Position numbers and translations under genes: made by a program | Part shown: positions 34,126-41,820 of the stretch, one piece after another | Numbering within the stretch: position 1 is the first letter of the stretch | Layout: every line of letters starts with the position of its first letter | Source of the DNA: an uncultured Nitrospira sp. | GTDB taxonomy: Bacteria > Nitrospirota > Nitrospiria > Nitrospirales > Nitrospiraceae | NCBI GenBank assembly: GCA_902500755.1 | Contig: CABVRV010000024.1 | Location: forward strand, 1 to 41,820 | Direction: 5' to 3' | DNA: 41,820 nt | Notes under the pieces: generated by a model | What the model was told of the DNA's origin: nothing | The model's database searches: none | What the model saw: the letters and a program-made list of their open reading frames with translations, nothing else

Positions 34126-34971
34126 ATGGGTAAGAAGGACTATCCCGGACTCGTAATCGTACCTCCCAGCGATCGGACTGTCTTACGACGTCGAGTGGTC
34201 CGGTGGAGTCCTTTCGTCATTGCCGTCATGTGGATCGCCTCAATGGTCATTGAGTGGCCGCCTCCATCCAATGAAGACACAGACTGTCAGGGCACGACCA
34301 ACGAGGAGAACCCTCAAAATAGGCCGGAAGAATGTGGCCAATCCAATCAAGCAACGGCCACAGAGAAGACGAGCGAGGACGACTTCAGCCTTACCCAAAT
34401 CTCTCAAGCTGAAAGCCTGACTCAGTCTCAGCTTTCAATCCCTTCAGCTACGCCTGAGAACAATTCGCCTGCACCTGAGTTCAATCGCCATGAGAATCCG
34501 ACGACGAAACCATCCATTCCGGCAGATCCTCCGACGAATCGCACTGGAACAAGCTCGAACGACGAGAAATCAGAGGCCAGTGTACCGCCCACAAAGCCAG
34601 TGTCGCACCTCACTCCTGACGCAAAATTGGCGGAACACGGTGATGCATTCGCGCAGTATCGTCTTGCCAAATATTATGAAAAACAAAACGGGCGACAAGC
34701 ACCGGAGTCCATCGGTTGGTACAAGAAGGCTTCTAAGGGATTGCGCCGCCTAGCCGAGGCTGGAAATGGGCAAGCGATGTATGTCCTCGGCGTCATGTAC
34801 GCCTATGGACGAGGAGTGGCAAAGAATACGGAAGAAGCGCGCCGCTGGCTGACCCACGCTGTTGAACAGAACGTGAGGGCGGCTCAGCCGGTTCTTGCTA
34901 ACCTAGAAGCAAAACAGACGACCAATCCTAAACCGAAAGACAGAGGACCAGCCCAAAACGCCAAGCAATAA
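34126..34971 (+). CDS. Membrane-anchored Sel1-repeat protein
   Basis: 281 residues. A short basic N-terminus and one membrane segment (about 26-44, WSPFVIAVMWIASMVIEW), then a low-complexity linker of about 120 residues rich in Pro, Ser, Thr, Asn and Glu, and a C-terminal Sel1 region: DAFAQYRLAKYYEKQNG, APESIGWYKKASKG, GQAMYVLGVMYAYGRGVAKN, EEARRWLTHAVEQ. Unlike the two Sel1 lipoproteins at 5.4-6.8 kb it has no lipobox. The long linker would let the repeats reach across the periplasm or the cell wall. Confidence 0.78.
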   Translation: MGKKDYPGLVIVPPSDRTVLRRRVVRWSPFVIAVMWIASMVIEWPPPSNEDTDCQGTTNEENPQNRPEECGQSNQATATEKTSEDDFSLTQISQAESLTQSQLSIPSATPENNSPAPEFNRHENPTTKPSIPADPPTNRTGTSSNDEKSEASVPPTKPVSHLTPDAKLAEHGDAFAQYRLAKYYEKQNGRQAPESIGWYKKASKGLRRLAEAGNGQAMYVLGVMYAYGRGVAKNTEEARRWLTHAVEQNVRAAQPVLANLEAKQTTNPKPKDRGPAQNAKQ

Positions 34972-34997
34972 TACTCGCCCTAGCTGGATCAACCATC

Positions 34998-35726
34998 ATG
35001 CCCCCTACCATACGCATCAAGAGCAAGACGCCAAGCCACTACAAGCTGACGGCCATCGAAACGGTCACCCACGATACGAGGACGTTCCGATTTGAACTGC
35101 CGGCAGACGCAACACTGGACGTGCAGCCTGGAGACTTTCTGTATGTCCATGCAACACTCGACGGCAAGGCGGTGAAACGCGCGTATACACCGTCATCGTT
35201 GCCAGGCGTCACGGGGTTCTTCGATCTCACCGTGAAACGGTATGCGACCGGAATCGTCTCAAAGTATTTGCATGATCAGCAGACCGGAGATACCGTCCTC
35301 ATGAGTGGTCCATATTCTGGAGGACATTGGGTCGATGGAATGGCGAAACGGGTAGGATTTGTGGCGGGAGGCACCGGGATCACCCCGATGATTGCCATCA
35401 TTCGCTGGATCCTTACCAAGAAACAGGACGTAGAGCTATTCCTAATCTTTGCCAATAAGACGGAATCGGACATTATTTTCCGACAGGAATGGGAAGACAA
35501 TACCCAACAATTTCCGAACTTTCATTGTCACCACGTCTTGGAACAGCCACCTCCAGGATGGTCCGGCAGCACAGGCCGAATGACACCTGACATTCTACGA
35601 CAACACCTTCCCGACCCAAATCCCAACACCTGTATTTTTCTCTGCGGCCCCCCGCCCATGGTCGACTCTTTGGAAACCACGCTCAAGGGCCTCGGCTACC
35701 CGGAGGAGGCTATTATCCTTCCGTAA
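34998..35726 (+). CDS. FAD/NAD(P)-binding ferredoxin reductase-like oxidoreductase
   Basis: 242 residues. FAD domain with the flavin motif RAYTPSSLPG and GIVSKYLHD; NAD(P) domain with GFVAGGTGITPMIAIIRWI and the closing CGPPPMVDSLE. This is the compact reductase module of the ferredoxin-NADP reductase superfamily without an attached Fe-S domain, so an external electron partner is needed. The start ATG has no strong ribosome-binding site. It lies 26 bases after the Sel1 gene on the same strand. Substrate and partner cannot be read from sequence. Confidence 0.9.
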   Translation: MPPTIRIKSKTPSHYKLTAIETVTHDTRTFRFELPADATLDVQPGDFLYVHATLDGKAVKRAYTPSSLPGVTGFFDLTVKRYATGIVSKYLHDQQTGDTVLMSGPYSGGHWVDGMAKRVGFVAGGTGITPMIAIIRWILTKKQDVELFLIFANKTESDIIFRQEWEDNTQQFPNFHCHHVLEQPPPGWSGSTGRMTPDILRQHLPDPNPNTCIFLCGPPPMVDSLETTLKGLGYPEEAIILP

Positions 35727-36120
35727 AGATGCTGTGATCGATCCATTACCTTGTTGCAATACTCCTCACTCATTTCCTCTCCTCTGAGGAGTTTTACCTC
35801 TAACTGCGGCATCATTTTTCCGTTCGAACTCCTTTTCTGCCTAAATTCCTGCTGGTTACGGTGGCATGTCCTTCGCTTACGGATATACCTTGTTCTCTGC
35901 AGTAAAGGACTTCGCCTACCGATATCTTGACAAGGACCATGCGGAAGGATTAATCGGGAACATAAGTAAGTATACATGTGATGCTTCTGTGGAAATGTCC
36001 GAACGGCATCGGCATTCGCCGACACCGAATTCGTCGTAAGAATGTGCGTATCCGAGACGATAGTCCTGGTCGCCGCGCACATTGAGGAGGAATTTTCAGC
36101 TCTACCCGAAGGAGGTCATC
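35727..36120. other. Intergenic region upstream of the cyclopropane synthase gene
   Basis: 394 bases. It starts with an inverted repeat ACTCCTCA ... TGAGGAGT followed by TTT (35761-35795), a possible weak terminator. Further on are two imperfect direct repeats with the core CTTCGC-TAC-GATAT (35871-35894, 35910-35930). A TTGACA at 35927-35932 is the best -35 candidate for cfa, but no good -10 follows it at 17 bases. Confidence 0.5.
35761..35795 (+). terminator. Possible weak terminator after the flavin reductase
   Basis: ACTCCTCA pairs with TGAGGAGT around a 16-base loop, followed by TTT and starting 35 bases after the stop codon. The nested CTCCTC-T-GAGGAG palindrome (35779-35791) is a competing fold. 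Confidence 0.4.
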
Positions 36121-37383
36121 ATGTCTCCCAGCAATCTCTTATCCCACGCGACCAATAGAATCATCGGGAAGGCAGTTAGTCAGCGTATCCAATGCTTGGC
36201 AGAAAGGGTCAGGGCGCTGGGAGGCCAACCGCTAGACCTTATCCTCCCGGACGGTTCACGTTTGAACTTTGGTCAGGAGCCCCGCGTCGTGATGGCCATA
36301 CGCGATCCAGCCTTGCTACCAGCCCTCACCCATCCGACGCTGGGAACCCTCGGGGAAGCATTTGTCGATGGGCGGATCGATATCGACGGCGACATCATGT
36401 CCGTGATCGCAAGCGCGGAGCGCCTTGTGGAGACCGGAGGCTCGCCGGCGACCGCTCGAATCCCCGCCGCGTCGGCCTGCCACACTCCGAAGCAGGACCA
36501 GGATGACATCAAGTATCATTACGACGTTGGGAACGACTTCTATCGACTCTGGCTCGATGAGCGCATGGTCTATTCCTGCGCGTATTTCCAAACCGGTGAG
36601 GAAACGATCAATGCCGCTCAGGAAGCCAAGCTCGATCACATCTGCCGCAAACTCCGGCTTCGGCCAGGAGAACGGCTACTCGATATCGGCTGTGGCTGGG
36701 GCGGGCTCATCATGTACGCTGCGCAACACTATGGCGTCCACGCCGTCGGCATCACACTGTCAGATAACCAATTTACTCTGGCCAAGGAATGCCTAAGAGC
36801 ACAGGGCCTTCAGCAATGCGTCGAGGTGCTCCAGCTCGACTACCGTGACGCCCCAGAACGGTTCGGCGAAGGCAGGTTCGACAAGATTTCGAGTGTCGGC
36901 ATGTTTGAACATGTCGGCCAGAACAACCTTCCCCTGTACATCGGTGTCGTGCGACGACTCCTACGCGATCGTGGACTGTTTCTAAACCACGGGATAACCT
37001 CATCCGATGCCGAGGGCCGCACTGTAGGATCCGGCCTCAGCGAGTTTATGGAGAAGTTCGTCTTCCCTCACACCGAGCTGCCTCACCTCCATACCGTCAT
37101 CCGAGAGATGGGGACACAGAACTTCGAAGTCTATGATGTCGAAAGTCTTCGCCCCCATTACGCTCAAACGCTGGCGCACTGGTCGCGTAGGTTGGAAGGG
37201 GCACTTGGTGCCGCTCAAACCATGGTCGGGGAGCGGACACTGCGTGTCTGGCGCACCTATTTGGCTGGCTCCTCACTGGCGTTCTCGCAGGGCTGGCTCA
37301 ACGTCTACCAGGTGCTTGCCAGCCGCCAAGAAGACAGCGGCCTTACAGAGCTCCCGTTGACCCGGGCTTGGATGTACCAATGA
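36121..37383 (+). CDS. cfa: Cyclopropane-fatty-acyl-phospholipid synthase family protein
   Basis: Transfers a methylene from S-adenosylmethionine to a double bond in membrane phospholipid acyl chains. 420 residues from ATG 36121, after GAAGGAGG. N-terminal lipid-binding part (1-120), the entry motif DIKYHYDVGNDFYRLWLDERM, Y-S-C-A-YF, the SAM loop LLDIGCGWGGLIMYAA (about 187-202), GITLSDNQ, SVGMFEHVG and the late LSRR-like region HWSRRLE. Length is near the family norm of about 380-430. Likely adapts membranes to stress. Confidence 0.93.
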   Translation: MSPSNLLSHATNRIIGKAVSQRIQCLAERVRALGGQPLDLILPDGSRLNFGQEPRVVMAIRDPALLPALTHPTLGTLGEAFVDGRIDIDGDIMSVIASAERLVETGGSPATARIPAASACHTPKQDQDDIKYHYDVGNDFYRLWLDERMVYSCAYFQTGEETINAAQEAKLDHICRKLRLRPGERLLDIGCGWGGLIMYAAQHYGVHAVGITLSDNQFTLAKECLRAQGLQQCVEVLQLDYRDAPERFGEGRFDKISSVGMFEHVGQNNLPLYIGVVRRLLRDRGLFLNHGITSSDAEGRTVGSGLSEFMEKFVFPHTELPHLHTVIREMGTQNFEVYDVESLRPHYAQTLAHWSRRLEGALGAAQTMVGERTLRVWRTYLAGSSLAFSQGWLNVYQVLASRQEDSGLTELPLTRAWMYQ

Positions 37384-37409
37384 ACGCCGTCTGGAATGCA
37401 GTCGGAGGG

Positions 37410-38891
37410 TTAGACTGAGTCCGCACCTACGGTGGATCGCCATCCATGGCTGGTTTGACCTACAAGATCTTGGATCACACGATCAGCCGCGGTCGCCCCA
37501 TCGCGGATACAGTCGGGAATGCCCACTCCGCGATAACCGGCACCTGTGAGGACAAGTCCAGGGTACCGGCTGATAGCGGCATCGAGTTGTACCAATCGAT
37601 CCAGGTGGCCAAGCGTATACTGCGGCATCGCCTTCCACCACCTATTCACCTCCGTGTAACTCGGTACCGCTCTGATCCCGCATAACGCAGCGAGTTCGGC
37701 TCGGACTTTTGTCGTCAATGCAGCATCATCGAGTTGGAGAACATCCTCGCGTCCCACTCCACCGACATAGCAACGCACCAACAACTGTTCCGGTGGTGCA
37801 CGATGGGGCCATTTGAGAGATGTCCAGGTTGCCGCGATCAAATCTCGTTGCTCTGCTCGAGGCACGATAAACCCAAATCCTTCGATCCCGCTCATCAATG
37901 CCCGGGGAAACGCCATGGCAATCGTAGCGGTCGACGCATAAGGAATCAAATCCAACAGTCCTCCGGCAATGGGTGTCAACGGACGCAACAGATCGGCTGA
38001 AACATACGCCGGCGTTGCCAGCACGACGCTTTCCACAGAAAGCGCTGATTGATCTTGAAGAATCAGATCGTACATCCAACGACCTAATTCATGCGATCTC
38101 ACTCGCATCGCCTCAACTCGTTTCCCCAGCTGAAGCTCTGCACCCTGCTCCATCAATCGTTGTGTCAGGGCAGTCACAAGATCACCGAGCCCATTTTTCA
38201 GACTCACAAACATCGTCCGTTGTGGTGGTCCCGACGATGCCGGCGAAGCTGTTTTCTTGGCCTCCATCATGCCGCGAACAACGCTGCTATGCTGTTGCTC
38301 CAGCTCAAAGAAACGCGGGAACGTGGCCCGCAGGCTCATCTGCTCGGCATCTCCCGCATAAATTCCGGCCATGAGCGGTTCCAAGACCCGCTCATACGCC
38401 TGTGCGCCGAATCGTCGACGAAGAAAACCGGCAAGTGACTCGTCGCCTGTCGAAGGACCAGGGGGAACGGCGATTTCCAACCCCATACGAATGAGGCCTG
38501 GCCACGTGAGGAGTCCGCTCCGAAGGAACGGCTTCAGCTGCTTCGGAACAAAGGACAGCAGTCCCTCCGGCAAATCATGCAGCCGCCCCTTGTAGAGAAC
38601 ACACGCCTTCTTGCCTGTCTCGTTGGTATTGATGAGTTGATCGGCAAGACCAAGCTTCGCACAGAGCTCAAGACCGGCCGGTTTTTGAGAAAGGAAGGAA
38701 TCCGGCCCCGCCTCCGTAACTATTTCGCCAACCCGATGTGTGACGATCTTCCCGCCCCATGATGACCCGGCGTCAAGGACTGTACAGCGAAGGGAAAGAC
38801 CGGCCGTTGACGCACGTTCCAGTAGAGCATAGGCGGTGGCCAGGCCTGAAATACCGCCACCCACTACGACGACTGTGCGTGGTTGAGTCAC
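37410..38891 (-). CDS. hemY: Protoporphyrinogen oxidase (HemY type)
   Basis: FAD-dependent oxidation of protoporphyrinogen (or coproporphyrinogen) in haem synthesis. 493 residues from GTG 38891, which overlaps the hemH stop (GTGA); the ATG four codons upstream lies within hemH. FAD-binding VVVVGGGISGLATAYALLER at the start, VTEAGPDSFLSQKPAG, and the C-terminal FAD segment GLVLTGAGYRGVGIPDCI. A segment with many Leu and Pro (about 150-180) resembles the membrane-associating region of the enzyme. Third gene of hemE-hemH-hemY. Confidence 0.95.
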   Translation of the reverse strand: MTQPRTVVVVGGGISGLATAYALLERASTAGLSLRCTVLDAGSSWGGKIVTHRVGEIVTEAGPDSFLSQKPAGLELCAKLGLADQLINTNETGKKACVLYKGRLHDLPEGLLSFVPKQLKPFLRSGLLTWPGLIRMGLEIAVPPGPSTGDESLAGFLRRRFGAQAYERVLEPLMAGIYAGDAEQMSLRATFPRFFELEQQHSSVVRGMMEAKKTASPASSGPPQRTMFVSLKNGLGDLVTALTQRLMEQGAELQLGKRVEAMRVRSHELGRWMYDLILQDQSALSVESVVLATPAYVSADLLRPLTPIAGGLLDLIPYASTATIAMAFPRALMSGIEGFGFIVPRAEQRDLIAATWTSLKWPHRAPPEQLLVRCYVGGVGREDVLQLDDAALTTKVRAELAALCGIRAVPSYTEVNRWWKAMPQYTLGHLDRLVQLDAAISRYPGLVLTGAGYRGVGIPDCIRDGATAADRVIQDLVGQTSHGWRSTVGADSV

Positions 38892-39838
38892 GACTGAATA
38901 CAAGAAGAAGATACGTGTGCCGCCAAGATGTCGCGTAACGTCTCGATGAGGGCGGGTGAGTCGTTCAACATCGCGATGCGTTCAAGACGCATTCCCTTGT
39001 TGACGGCCAACTGTCTTAATTCAATATCGATATCGTACAGGGTTTCCACATGGTCACAGATAAAACCGATGGGGGCCACCAGGACAGACCGATGCCCCCC
39101 CTGCTGGATGGTATCCAACATTCCCTCGACCGTCGGTCCAAGCCACGGCTCACTCGATCGCCCTTGGCTTTGATAGGCAAAGTACGTCGGTCGGGCTCCC
39201 AAGAATTCTGTCACCGCCTCAACGGTGCCCTTGACCTCGTCAGGATAGGGATCCTTCATGGCCACGATCCGTTCCGGCAGACTATGAGCGGTAAAGAGCA
39301 CAGGCACCGATGCCCGCACATCGACAGGAAATGTGAGTAGCCTCTTCCGAATATTGTCGACGATCCCCTCGATCAGTCGGGGGTGCCGATTCCAACTGCC
39401 GACATAGGTCACGCCGGTACGGTCTCCCAACTCAACACGGGCCTCTTCGACTTTCTTTCGATAGGCTCCGGTACTCAGCGAGGACTGTTGAGGAGCCATA
39501 CACACACCGATGATCTCCCCTGGCGATTCGTTCAACAATTCGGCATAGGTTTCTTTGATAAAGGGATGCCAATGACGCAACCCGACGTACACCCGGTATA
39601 GGCTCTCACCTGACGTATTGAGTCGCTGTTCCAATTTCTTTGCGACTTCTTGGGTAATCCCGACGGCAGGCGATCTGCCCCCGGTGGCACGATACCGTTC
39701 ACGAATTTCCTCCACCAGTTCCGGGGACGTCGGTCGACCTCCACGAACATCGCGCAAAAACGGCTCCACGTTCTCCAGACAATCGGGCCCACCCATCGCC
39801 ATCAGTAACACCGAGATAGGACGTCGCGAGATAGACAT
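38888..39838 (-). CDS. hemH: Ferrochelatase
   Basis: Inserts Fe2+ into porphyrin. 316 residues. Visible: VLLMAMGGPDCLENVEPFLRD at the N-terminus (VLLMAMGGP), YVGLRHWHPFI, the catalytic histidine in LFTAHSLPERI, YFAYQSQGRSSEPWLGP and the glutamate of VAPIGFICDHVETLYDIDIE. All ligands expected for ferrochelatase are present. Lies 39 bases after hemE and overlaps hemY. Whether it uses protoporphyrin IX or coproporphyrin III depends on the pathway branch and is not decided here. Confidence 0.96.
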   Translation of the reverse strand: MSISRRPISVLLMAMGGPDCLENVEPFLRDVRGGRPTSPELVEEIRERYRATGGRSPAVGITQEVAKKLEQRLNTSGESLYRVYVGLRHWHPFIKETYAELLNESPGEIIGVCMAPQQSSLSTGAYRKKVEEARVELGDRTGVTYVGSWNRHPRLIEGIVDNIRKRLLTFPVDVRASVPVLFTAHSLPERIVAMKDPYPDEVKGTVEAVTEFLGARPTYFAYQSQGRSSEPWLGPTVEGMLDTIQQGGHRSVLVAPIGFICDHVETLYDIDIELRQLAVNKGMRLERIAMLNDSPALIETLRDILAAHVSSSCIQS

Positions 39839-39877
39839 AACCTGTAGGTTAGAGGATGACCACTTAATGCGATGTGG

Positions 39878-40903
39878 TTAGCGTTGGCTCAGCTTGTGTA
39901 CCATGTCGATGGTCGCAGCCACGTGATCGACTGGGGTGGTCGGCAGGATGCCATGACCGAGATTGAAGATATGACCAGAGCGCCCTCCGGCTCGTCGCAG
40001 AATATCTTCCACGCGGCGTTCAATTTCATGGAGCGGTGCAAACAGCAGGAGTGGATCAAGATTTCCTTGTACCGCCCGATCATGTCCGACCATCCTCCAG
40101 GCTTCGTCCAGGTGAACCCTCCAATCAATCCCGATGACATCACCGCCCGCTTCGCGCATCTGATGCAAGATCGCCGTGGTGCCGGTCCCGAAATGAATCA
40201 TCGGCACCCCTTCCCGCTTGAGGCCCTCAAAAATCAATTGGACATGCGGCATCACATATTCAGCATAATCGCCCGCTGAGAGGCATCCAACCCAGCTATC
40301 AAACAATTGAACCGCTTGAGCTCCGGCCTTAATCTGTCGACGCAGATATCCGATGATCACGCGCGCAAACTTGTCCATAAGCTTGTGCCACGCGGCGGGA
40401 TCTCCATACATCATCTGCTTGGTGTGCAAATAGTTGCGGGACCCGCCGCCCTCAATGGCATAACTCGCCAGCGTGAACGGCGCACCGGCAAATCCAATGA
40501 GCGGTACTCGCTCATTCAGAGCCCGTCGCGCTTGCCGAATGGCCTCGGCCACATAATTCAACTCGTCACCATCTATGACGTTGAGTTGATCTACCGCTGC
40601 CCGGTCACGCACCGGATTGTGGATCACCGGCCCTTCTCCTGCCGCAAACTCGAGGTTGAGACCCATCGGTTCCAGAGGAAGCAGGATGTCGGCAAAGATA
40701 ATGGCCGCATCCAACGGGAATCGATCAATGGGCTGAAGCGTAACTTGGGCCGCCAACTCCGGCGTTTTGCACATCTCAAGGATGGAATGTTTCGCGCGCA
40801 ACGTCCGATACTCAGGCATGTAGCGCCCGGCTTGGCGCATAAACCACACGGGGGTACAGTCAACTGGCTCGCGACGGCAGGCTTTGAGAAATCGATCGTT
40901 CAT
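39878..40903 (-). CDS. hemE: Uroporphyrinogen decarboxylase
   Basis: Removes four carboxyl groups from uroporphyrinogen III to give coproporphyrinogen III. 341 residues with the typical start MNDRFLKACRREPVDCTPVW and MRQAGRYMPEYR (substrate-binding Arg), FADILLPLEPMG (catalytic Asp), IGFAGAPFTLASY, QLFDSWVG and HFGTGTTAIL. The start is fixed by the conserved beginning. There is no ribosome-binding site, and the -10 box of a strong promoter ends only ten bases before the ATG, so the mRNA may be nearly leaderless. First gene of the haem operon. Confidence 0.97.
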   Translation of the reverse strand: MNDRFLKACRREPVDCTPVWFMRQAGRYMPEYRTLRAKHSILEMCKTPELAAQVTLQPIDRFPLDAAIIFADILLPLEPMGLNLEFAAGEGPVIHNPVRDRAAVDQLNVIDGDELNYVAEAIRQARRALNERVPLIGFAGAPFTLASYAIEGGGSRNYLHTKQMMYGDPAAWHKLMDKFARVIIGYLRRQIKAGAQAVQLFDSWVGCLSAGDYAEYVMPHVQLIFEGLKREGVPMIHFGTGTTAILHQMREAGGDVIGIDWRVHLDEAWRMVGHDRAVQGNLDPLLLFAPLHEIERRVEDILRRAGGRSGHIFNLGHGILPTTPVDHVAATIDMVHKLSQR

Positions 40904-40912
40904 AGTTCGCGC

Positions 40913-40942
40913 ATTTTAGAGAGGCATTAGTGAGGGTGTCAA
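40913..40942 (-). promoter_or_regulatory. Promoter of the hemE-hemH-hemY operon
   Basis: On the minus strand, perfect TTGACA and TAAAAT with an 18-base spacer. The predicted RNA start is about 40906, only three bases before the hemE ATG. Confidence 0.65.
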
Positions 40943-41078
40943 TTCCAACCCCGCCACCTTCAGCTAATGCCAACACTACAGCCGAAACCGGCATCGAGAC
41001 CGGATAGGTAGACTCTCGGTTGATTTCTTCGGTTTCCGTCTTCGGCCCAATCGGAGAAGCGTCAGCAGCGTAGGTGAG

Positions 41079-41107
41079 TTGACGAGAAGCGCGTGATGTA
41101 TTACAGT
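41079..41107 (+). promoter_or_regulatory. Candidate promoter of the toxin-antitoxin pair
   Basis: TTGACG and TACAGT with a 17-base spacer, 31 bases before the antitoxin ATG. An imperfect palindrome (TATTACA-GTC-TGTATGA, 41100-41116) covers the -10 box and might be the site where the antitoxin represses its own operon. Confidence 0.55.
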
Positions 41108-41138
41108 CTGTATGACGCATCGGCAAGGGAGAGATATC

Positions 41139-41399
41139 ATGAGTCTCCGGACTGTTCGCCTCGATGACGAAACCGAAAAAGCTCTCAAGCAACTGACGAA
41201 GAAAACAGGTTGGTCCGTGTCTACGGCCCTCAAGCGAGGGGTGTTGGTATTACGAGATGAAGTGGGCCGTAACCCTCAGCAGTCCGCGTTCGACATTTAC
41301 TCCCGCCTTGATCTCGGCCCAGGCGGATATGCACTTGCGCCTTCAACCGACACCCGCCGTGGCATGCAACTCGCGTTACGCCGAAAATCTCACCGATGA
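41139..41399 (+). CDS. VapB-like antitoxin
   Basis: 86 residues from ATG 41139, after AGGGAGAG. The N-terminal half (LRTVRLDDETEKALKQLTKKTGWSVSTALKRG, in pieces) has the ribbon-helix-helix layout of DNA-binding antitoxins: a short strand, then two helices. The C-terminal half (IYSRLDLGPGGYALAPSTD) should wrap the toxin. Its stop overlaps the toxin start (ATGA), the normal coupling in such pairs. Identification rests mainly on the partner and on the fold pattern. Confidence 0.82.
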   Translation: MSLRTVRLDDETEKALKQLTKKTGWSVSTALKRGVLVLRDEVGRNPQQSAFDIYSRLDLGPGGYALAPSTDTRRGMQLALRRKSHR

Positions 41400-41812
41400 T
41401 CCTCGTCGATACCGGACCGTTCGTCGCGCTGTTCGACCCTCAAGATGCCGAATATGCACGATGTAAAGAGATGCTTCGCACCACACGAGATGCCCTGTTT
41501 ACAACCATCCCTGTCCTAACCGAAGCCTTTCATCTGCTGACGCCAAATAGCCGAGGCGCGGACTGTCTCCGGGATTTCATTCTGAATGGTGGTGTAACTC
41601 TCTGGTTTCTGGATCAAGTCGCAACGGCGCGAGCCTTCGAATTGATGGAACAGTACGGCGATCACCCCATGGATCTCGCAGACGCGTCCGTCATTGTTGC
41701 TGCAGAATCGCTGCGCACAACGAAAGTATTTACGCTCGATCTTGCCGATTTCCAGCGATACCGCATCCGCCGAGGACATCGCCACGTCAAAGTGGATATT
41801 CTTGGCCAATAG
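41396..41812 (+). CDS. PIN-domain toxin (VapC-like)
   Basis: 138 residues. PIN-domain ribonuclease with the expected acidic residues: Asp5 in MILVDTGPFVALFD, Glu43 in VLTEAFHLL, Asp96 in MDLADASVI and Asp115 in FTLDLADF. These bind Mg2+ or Mn2+ and cut RNA; VapC toxins often cleave initiator tRNA or rRNA. Complete within the window, ending eight bases before the edge. The overlapping upstream antitoxin gene completes the pair. Confidence 0.92.
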   Translation: MILVDTGPFVALFDPQDAEYARCKEMLRTTRDALFTTIPVLTEAFHLLTPNSRGADCLRDFILNGGVTLWFLDQVATARAFELMEQYGDHPMDLADASVIVAAESLRTTKVFTLDLADFQRYRIRRGHRHVKVDILGQ

Positions 41813-41820
41813 ATCCTAGT

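Overview
The window looks like ordinary chromosomal DNA of a moderately GC-rich Gram-negative bacterium, most likely a Nitrospira-type (Nitrospirota) nitrifier or a close relative. The assignment is inferred from gene content: a small His-rich periplasmic protein resembling SmbP of nitrifiers, a squalene-synthase-like enzyme, several lipoproteins with Sel1 repeats, an NtrY/NtrX-like pair, and dense GAF/REC/GGDEF signalling genes. No insertion sequence, prophage, CRISPR array or rRNA was seen. I count 44 protein genes (one cut by the left edge) and two tRNA genes.

Layout. 1-4.5 kb: end of an alpha/beta hydrolase, an exported amidohydrolase, an unknown exported protein and a small orphan ORF. 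4.5-7.2 kb: an exported YqgE/AlgH-like protein, two tandem Sel1-repeat lipoproteins and a small c-type cytochrome. 7.2-10.5 kb (minus strand): queC, a DksA/TraR-type zinc-finger protein, apt, an RpoS-like sigma factor and acylphosphatase. 10.8-12 kb: tRNA-Pro(CGG) and alanine dehydrogenase. 12.1-13.7 kb: a compact run of a zinc-ribbon protein, a thioredoxin-like 2Fe-2S ferredoxin, an unknown protein and a 4Fe-4S ferredoxin. 13.7-17.6 kb: squalene/phytoene synthase family protein, HtpX protease and three small unknown or exported proteins. 17.7-22.6 kb: YqeY followed by a signalling block (REC-zinc tail, REC-GGDEF, GAF-hybrid kinase with two receivers, free Hpt protein). 22.6-24.7 kb: a PhyH-family dioxygenase beside a long AT-rich spacer, tRNA-Ala(CGC) and the SmbP-like gene. 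24.8-26.5 kb: purM-purN. 26.8-31.2 kb: a second REC-zinc-tail protein and the NtrX/NtrY-like pair. 31.3-37.4 kb: DUF1844 protein, MazG, unknown proteins, a third Sel1 protein, a flavin reductase and a cyclopropane-fatty-acid synthase. 37.4-40.9 kb: the haem operon hemE-hemH-hemY. 41.1-41.8 kb: a VapBC-like toxin-antitoxin pair.

How parts may work together. HemE, HemH and HemY supply three late haem steps, consistent with a cytochrome-rich lifestyle. The 18.2-22.6 kb block has all the parts of a cytosolic phosphorelay: a GAF-sensing hybrid kinase, two internal receivers, a separate Hpt carrier, a c-di-GMP-producing receiver and a receiver with a four-cysteine tail. A close relative of the last protein, with identical cysteine spacing, lies 8 kb away and may be a further target. 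Best candidates for something undescribed: this REC-CxxC-x29-CxxC family with its phosphorelay, the palindrome at the transcription start of the first member, the small redox run at 12.2-13.7 kb, and an apparently leaderless hemE transcript. All calls come from reading the sequence; no database search was run.
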